64,000 nt of DNA from Candidatus Pacearchaeota archaeon (GTDB lineage Archaea > Nanoarchaeota > Nanoarchaeia > Pacearchaeales > GW2011-AR1): contig JALOBN010000004.1 in assembly GCA_023228245.1 (NCBI GenBank), positions 1 through 64,000 of the forward strand, read 5' to 3'. Within the stretch, counting starts at the first letter, position 1. Each line of letters begins with the position of its first letter. The translations under genes were made by a program, and so were the position numbers. The notes under the pieces were generated by a model that did no database searches, was not told the origin of the DNA, and was given only the letters and a program-made list of their open reading frames with translations. This document shows positions 59,562 to 64,000 of the stretch, piece by piece.

Positions 59562-60486
59562 AACCATCATCAGCGTCGTTGTAATGCTCGTCTTAGCAGG
59601 ACTTCTAATTTATTATATAAGAAATCATTTATCTGACTTCAATCAAATATCTTTAATCAATCCTCTTTGGTTAATTCCTCTCATCGCCCTATTCTTACTA
59701 AGTTATTTTTTTATTGGATTGCAAACAAAAGTTCTCCTTGAACCTTTAGGTGTAAAATTAAAACATTTAGAAGTGTACATGTTATCAATAGTTACTGGTT
59801 TCTATAATATAATAACCCCCGCACATGGCGGAATGGGAATTCGTGCAGTTTACTTAAAGAAAAAACATAATTTCACATATACAAACTTCTTAGCAAGTTT
59901 AGCAGGAATGTATGTCCTAACTTTTTTTATTGGCAGTTTATTTGGTTTGATTTCTCTTTTCTTAATCTACGAAATTTACAGAATTTTTAATTGGATTGTC
60001 TTTTTTATATTCCTCGGACTTTTCATCCCCTTGTTGTTGATTATAATTTTTTCTCCAGAATTCAAAGAATCAAAAAACAAATTCTTGAATAAATTTATTC
60101 ATGTTGCTAACGGCTGGAACATAATAAAGAAAGATAAAAAAGTTATTTGGAAATGTTTATTCTTTACTCTAATAATGTTATTGATCAGCACAACAACTCA
60201 AATTTTATCTTATCATATTTTTGGAATAAATCTGCATTTTATCCAAGGATTATTTTTAGCGACTATTGGAAGCATTACTATCTTAATCCAATTAACTCCT
60301 GGCAACCTCGGAGTTTCAGAAACCGTCGCTGTTTTCTCTGCTTTAATTTTAGGAATAACTCCTGCAACTTCTCTTTCAGTAGCAATTCTAGGGAGGATTG
60401 TGCAAATGTTAACAATGTTTACTCTTGGTCCAATTTTCTCAGTCATATTATTAAAAAAACCAAAAGAAAATGTTTCAAAAAACTAA
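59545..60486 (+). CDS. UPF0104/LPG synthase transmembrane-like protein, putative flippase
   Basis: A 313-residue membrane protein with about eight helices. It carries the family marks HGGMGIRAVYLKKKHNFTYT and LIQLTPGNLGVSETVAVFSA, known from archaeal AglD/AglR-associated proteins and from bacterial MprF-type translocators. Such proteins are thought to flip polyprenyl-linked sugars or lipids. It overlaps the upstream GT-C-like gene and the downstream one by 17 bases each, so translation is coupled. Confidence 0.85.
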   Translation: MKPLIKTIISVVVMLVLAGLLIYYIRNHLSDFNQISLINPLWLIPLIALFLLSYFFIGLQTKVLLEPLGVKLKHLEVYMLSIVTGFYNIITPAHGGMGIRAVYLKKKHNFTYTNFLASLAGMYVLTFFIGSLFGLISLFLIYEIYRIFNWIVFFIFLGLFIPLLLIIIFSPEFKESKNKFLNKFIHVANGWNIIKKDKKVIWKCLFFTLIMLLISTTTQILSYHIFGINLHFIQGLFLATIGSITILIQLTPGNLGVSETVAVFSALILGITPATSLSVAILGRIVQMLTMFTLGPIFSVILLKKPKENVSKN

Positions 60487-62059
60487 ACAAATTTTGAAAG
60501 GTAGCTTCTACCAGTTGCTTGTAGTTTACACTCTTTTAATTATTTTAATTTCATTAAATTTATTCTGGAAATATTCTCTACAATTTCAAATCTTTGCAGT
60601 TGTCTTGGCTGTTTTAGGAATCTTCCTCACCTCTAATCTATCTGAAAAACCAATAAACAAAAAACTTCATTATATTCTTTTTGGGATTGCAATTTTCTTT
60701 ATCATTCTTACAAGAGTTATCCCTTACATAGGTAATTCAATTCCTCTTGGATACGACGCAGGAATTTACAAATACGGAATTGAATACGGATTAAAGAATC
60801 TCGATAACTGGATTTTGCAGGGCGGACATGAACCTTTATTTCTTTACATGATGGAACCACTGAAAATTTTCTTCTCAACGCAGACATTGCTTACTTATGG
60901 ATTAATTTTTTTCAGCGTTCTTTTAGGTATCTCAATTTATTTTGTAACAAAAGAATTCTTTAATAAAACTACTGGGATTATTGCTTTGTTAATCTATTCT
61001 GTTTCATCAATACAATTTCTTACTTTCACTTATATGTATTATCGGAATATCCTCGGCCTTACACTTGCTTTATTTTCTATTTACTTTCTAAAAAAATCAG
61101 AAAAAAATAAAAATTTTATTTGGCTTTTTATTTTACTTGGAGGATTGCTCGGAGCTATCCATAGACCAACATTCTATATCTTTGGATTAAGTTATCTTCT
61201 CTATGTAGTTACCTCTCCATTTAAAGATAAAAAATATAATTTTAATATTTTAAAGAAAAATATTTTCTGTGGTCTTGGGATTTTATTAGTTGCAGGATTG
61301 TTTTATATTGGAAAATTTAAACAAGCAATTCTTGTTATGATTGACCCCCTGATTAGTCAGTTTATTCAGACAGGAGAATCTTCAGGAACTTTCATCAATT
61401 TTTTTACTTATCAATTTTCAGTTCTAGCTTACTTGCCATTTGCCCTTATTGGTATTTTTATATTATTTAAAAAAAGAAAATTTAACCTCTTGTTATTTTG
61501 GGCCTTGGTAACTTCTGCTATCGTTTATTTTCAACTTTTTTTCTTTAATAGATTTATAATTCACTTAGACATTGCATTGATAATTCTCTCGGCTTATGGA
61601 TTTTCTCTATTAATAGAAAATAAAAAGAAACTTGGAACAATAATCTTAATAGCTCTTTTGCTGTCTTCGGGTTTTGTAACCTTGAATCAATCTGTGAACA
61701 CTCAACCATTGATAACCGAACAAGAATTTAATACCATTAAATATTTGCAGAACACAGAAACGGATTCTTATGTTATGTCAACATCTTCAAATTATTCTCC
61801 TTGGATTTTGGGATATTCAGAGCGAAAAACCATTGCTCCCGGATTATTTGATTATGGCAATCACACACAGGAAGAATGGATTGTGTTCTGGACAACAGAA
61901 GAGATTAGTCAAATAAAAGAGTTTATGAAAGTTTATCCTAAACCATTATACCTATTTGTAGGATCGAAACAGAATGATAATTTTGCAAAGTTCAGTGAGT
62001 GTTTTGAAATATATTATCAAGAAGGAGAAAATAAAATTTACAAATATTTATGCGAATGA
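60470..62059 (+). CDS. Membrane glycosyltransferase of the GT-C/PMT type, 529 aa
   Basis: About 11-12 transmembrane helices. An early loop after the second or third helix has an acidic motif (GYDAGIYKYGIEYGLKN, then WILQGGHEPLFLYMMEPLKI) like the DxD/ExD loop of PMT and oligosaccharyltransferase families. A soluble end of about 100 residues (ITEQEFNTIKYLQNTETDSY) contains WILGYSERKTIAPGLFDYGN, a motif common in archaeal GT-C proteins. It likely transfers a sugar from a lipid donor. It overlaps the next gene by 10 bases. Confidence 0.82.
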   Translation: MFQKTKQILKGSFYQLLVVYTLLIILISLNLFWKYSLQFQIFAVVLAVLGIFLTSNLSEKPINKKLHYILFGIAIFFIILTRVIPYIGNSIPLGYDAGIYKYGIEYGLKNLDNWILQGGHEPLFLYMMEPLKIFFSTQTLLTYGLIFFSVLLGISIYFVTKEFFNKTTGIIALLIYSVSSIQFLTFTYMYYRNILGLTLALFSIYFLKKSEKNKNFIWLFILLGGLLGAIHRPTFYIFGLSYLLYVVTSPFKDKKYNFNILKKNIFCGLGILLVAGLFYIGKFKQAILVMIDPLISQFIQTGESSGTFINFFTYQFSVLAYLPFALIGIFILFKKRKFNLLLFWALVTSAIVYFQLFFFNRFIIHLDIALIILSAYGFSLLIENKKKLGTIILIALLLSSGFVTLNQSVNTQPLITEQEFNTIKYLQNTETDSYVMSTSSNYSPWILGYSERKTIAPGLFDYGNHTQEEWIVFWTTEEISQIKEFMKVYPKPLYLFVGSKQNDNFAKFSECFEIYYQEGENKIYKYLCE

Positions 62060-63558
62060 TAAAAGAAAACCCCTCTAAAAAAATTTATGTAGAAATAATA
62101 AAAATTTTAGTGATAATTATGATTCCTTTAATTTTTATAGAAGTTATAATCTATTTTAATCTCAGTCAAAATAACTTCTCTTATTTTTATGATGTCGGAA
62201 ATTCTGAAGACAATTCTTTATCTCCTATCGCAAGAATATCCGATAAAGTAAATGATTCTGGGCTTACTTATGTAAACCTCACAGACCAGCTTGTTTATTT
62301 TGATATTCCAACAGTAGAAGGAACAGATAAAATAAATTTAGAAATAAGGTTTAAAGATAATTTTCCAAACAATACAAATCTTCTGCTGGGAGCAAAAAAC
62401 AGTGATAACTGGAGTTATAAGTATAAAACAATTTATGATAAAACTATTGAAGAACTTCTTGAAAAATATCCTTATCAAACTAAAGATAATCTAATTTTAA
62501 TTAAATTAAATCCCCATGCAAAAGAGTATGATCTTTCTGAGCTCAATGAAACTTTTTCGGATATAAAATTAGCGACAAATCTTAATATAAGCACTTCTAA
62601 ATTTAAAATAGATAATTATTCTTCTTCTAAATTTGAGATCGATACTGCTTTAAGAGGTTCACTAACATTTTATGTTTATGTTAAAGGAGACTTGAATGTA
62701 AAAGTGTGGAAAAGAGATTTAAATTGGTATAATAAAAGTGATAAGGGGGAAGATATTCTTAACATTTCTTTATACACGTTAGACAATAAATTAATTTCTT
62801 ATACCCTTATTGAAGATGACGGAGAAAGAGGAAAATCTCCTAATAAAAATAATACCGAGGATCAAAGTGCTACTTTAATTACTCGCGGGTTAAACGAAGG
62901 TGTTTACAAATTAGAATTAAAAAACAATGAAGATCTGTTGATAACAAAACTACAATTAAATCAAAATAAAATAGTTGTTAAAGGTCCGATACTCTTAGCT
63001 GAAAGCAATGCTTATTTTAATGACCTTGATTCAGAATCAAATCTTTTTTTTAAGGTAAGAAAATCTATTTTAGTTTATGCTCAAATTTGGCATAATGAAG
63101 GTATTCAAATAATAAAGATAAATGATTATCGAATAAAATTAGAAGAAAAGAATGAAAAAGGAGGGATAAGTTTAGATTATCTTGAAGGATTTTACAAAAT
63201 TAGATCTTCAAAAAATGATGTTAAAATCTCTGGCCCTTCTTTATTTGCATTTACTGAAGACTCTTGGTTTGATCCCTTTGAATCTGAAAAACTCTATTAT
63301 AAAACGAATATTACTTATCTAGAAAATAACGCCGATTATGTTTTAGTTAATTATTCTTCTCCCAAAGAAGAGAATGGTTGGAAGATTGCTTCTTTATCAT
63401 TTAACATAAAAGAAGATGATTTATACATTAATGATGATAAACTTAATATTTTGTTTAACGCTGCTCATTTAAATCAAAATAAAAATAATACAAATACTTA
63501 TTATATTCCAATTGATTGGATAAATATAACTGTTCATAAACGGGGGATATTAGGATAA
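62050..63558 (+). CDS. Single-pass membrane protein with large extracellular part, 502 aa
   Basis: One transmembrane helix near the N-terminus (VEIIKILVIIMIPLIFIEVI) and about 460 extracellular residues rich in Asn, Asp, Lys and Ile, with predicted beta structure (IARISDKVNDSGLTYVNLTD, KLISYTLIEDDGERGKSPNK, GVYKLELKNNEDLLITKL). I do not recognise a family. The gene has no CGTCG/CGACG word and is very AT-rich, unlike the core genes. It is followed directly by the last gene of the window. Confidence 0.7.
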   Translation: MRMIKENPSKKIYVEIIKILVIIMIPLIFIEVIIYFNLSQNNFSYFYDVGNSEDNSLSPIARISDKVNDSGLTYVNLTDQLVYFDIPTVEGTDKINLEIRFKDNFPNNTNLLLGAKNSDNWSYKYKTIYDKTIEELLEKYPYQTKDNLILIKLNPHAKEYDLSELNETFSDIKLATNLNISTSKFKIDNYSSSKFEIDTALRGSLTFYVYVKGDLNVKVWKRDLNWYNKSDKGEDILNISLYTLDNKLISYTLIEDDGERGKSPNKNNTEDQSATLITRGLNEGVYKLELKNNEDLLITKLQLNQNKIVVKGPILLAESNAYFNDLDSESNLFFKVRKSILVYAQIWHNEGIQIIKINDYRIKLEEKNEKGGISLDYLEGFYKIRSSKNDVKISGPSLFAFTEDSWFDPFESEKLYYKTNITYLENNADYVLVNYSSPKEENGWKIASLSFNIKEDDLYINDDKLNILFNAAHLNQNKNNTNTYYIPIDWINITVHKRGILG

Positions 63559-64000
63559 ATGAAAATTCCAAAATTGCAATTCAAGGGTTATATCGCAGAA
63601 ATAATTAATTATCTATTTCAAGCGTTGCTTATAACCTATCTAATCCTTCTTTTAATAGAACAGGTTTGGTCAGCAAGCGTCTCTTTGTATTTTAATCTTA
63701 ATTATCTTCTTATTGTAGTTATTATCTCGGGAGTATTAGATGTCTTTTCTGAACATCCAGAAAAAAAGGAAAGCAAACCTCGCTGGTGGGATTATTTATT
63801 TATTGGCACACTAGGAATTTTAGGATTAATTATAATAAAATTTAAGACAGGAGAACTTGGCTGGCTTTCTTGGTTAATCTCGATTATTGCAGGAGTTTTA
63901 ATTATTTTATTATCTGTCCTCGTTCTCGAAGACGAAGACGGCAAAGTAAATACAATAAAAAAAGAAAGCCATAAACATAAACCCCTATTTTATTTTCTAT
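63559..64000 (+). CDS. Membrane protein, 5' part only (runs off the window)
   Basis: ATG 63559 follows the stop of the gene before it without a gap. The 147 codons seen encode four or so transmembrane helices (FQALLITYLILLLIEQVW, NYLLIVVIISGVLDVF, YLFIGTLGILGLIIIKF and LISIIAGVLIILLSVLVL) separated by short charged loops. The segment after the last helix (EDEDGKVNTIKKESHKHKP) is charged and His/Lys-rich. No family is recognised, and the 3' end lies outside the window. It belongs to the glycan locus by position. Confidence 0.65.
   Translation, partial: MKIPKLQFKGYIAEIINYLFQALLITYLILLLIEQVWSASVSLYFNLNYLLIVVIISGVLDVFSEHPEKKESKPRWWDYLFIGTLGILGLIIIKFKTGELGWLSWLISIIAGVLIILLSVLVLEDEDGKVNTIKKESHKHKPLFYFL

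Overview
The window is AT-rich DNA from an archaeon with tightly packed genes, probably a small-genome lineage of the DPANN type. The archaeal assignment is firm. It rests on the operon of Pop5, proteasome alpha, SBDS, Rrp4, Rrp41 and Rrp42, on RpoK and archaeal uS2, FttA, an archaeal RNase J, an archaeal CCA-adding enzyme, the Oap trio, class III prepilins and an SRP RNA. The DPANN placement is inference from the shortened Rad50 and enolase, the many lineage-specific small proteins and the surface-protein style. Many promoters put a TATA-like box about 20-25 bases before the ATG, which suggests leaderless mRNAs.

Layout. 0.4-5.3 kb: a stand-alone LigD-type phosphoesterase, small unknown genes, uS2 and enolase. 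5.4-10.6 kb: RpoK and the exosome/proteasome/RNase P superoperon, with three unknown small genes between the exosome genes. 10.6-18.1 kb: a small HD alarmone-hydrolase-like protein, an ABC exporter, RNase J, a release-factor-type methyltransferase, and a 2-oxoacid:ferredoxin oxidoreductase with an acetyltransferase gene between its two subunit genes. 18.2-26.4 kb: Mre11-Rad50, proteasome beta with FttA, a presenilin-like protease and a TrmB regulator. 26.4-31.9 kb: CCA enzyme, OapC-OapB-OapA and a PKD surface protein.

31.9-39.2 kb is an accessory island. Three of its operons share an upstream element (TAGTAACAAMAC) 6-7 bases before the TATA box. The island holds two paralogous 'PESPETAIARS' proteins, a HExxGHG metallopeptidase-like gene that appears joined by a frameshift to a nucleotidyltransferase, a tandemly duplicated two-gene cassette with bacterial-looking Shine-Dalgarno sites and intrinsic terminators, a repeat-containing surface protein, and a zincin-type lipoprotein. 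This is my main candidate for an undescribed system.

39.3-41.9 kb: RtcB, MgtC-like protein and archease. The archease gene carries a 123-bp in-frame insertion flanked by a 5-bp repeat, and its end resembles two intergenic hairpin elements nearby. 41.9-51.3 kb: a type IV pilus locus (ATPase, two membrane-platform proteins, several prepilins) that includes a prepilin fused to a fibrinogen-like domain. 51.3-55.5 kb: a P-type cation ATPase, the SRP RNA and a surface protein with a YG repeat. 55.6-64 kb: a plus-strand glycan locus (GT2, GT4, two GT-C-like membrane proteins, a flippase-like protein and unknown membrane proteins) running off the end.

The word CGTCG/CGACG is strikingly common across most of the window but nearly absent from 34.8-37.6 kb and from most of 56.5-64 kb. 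These stretches may be recently acquired.
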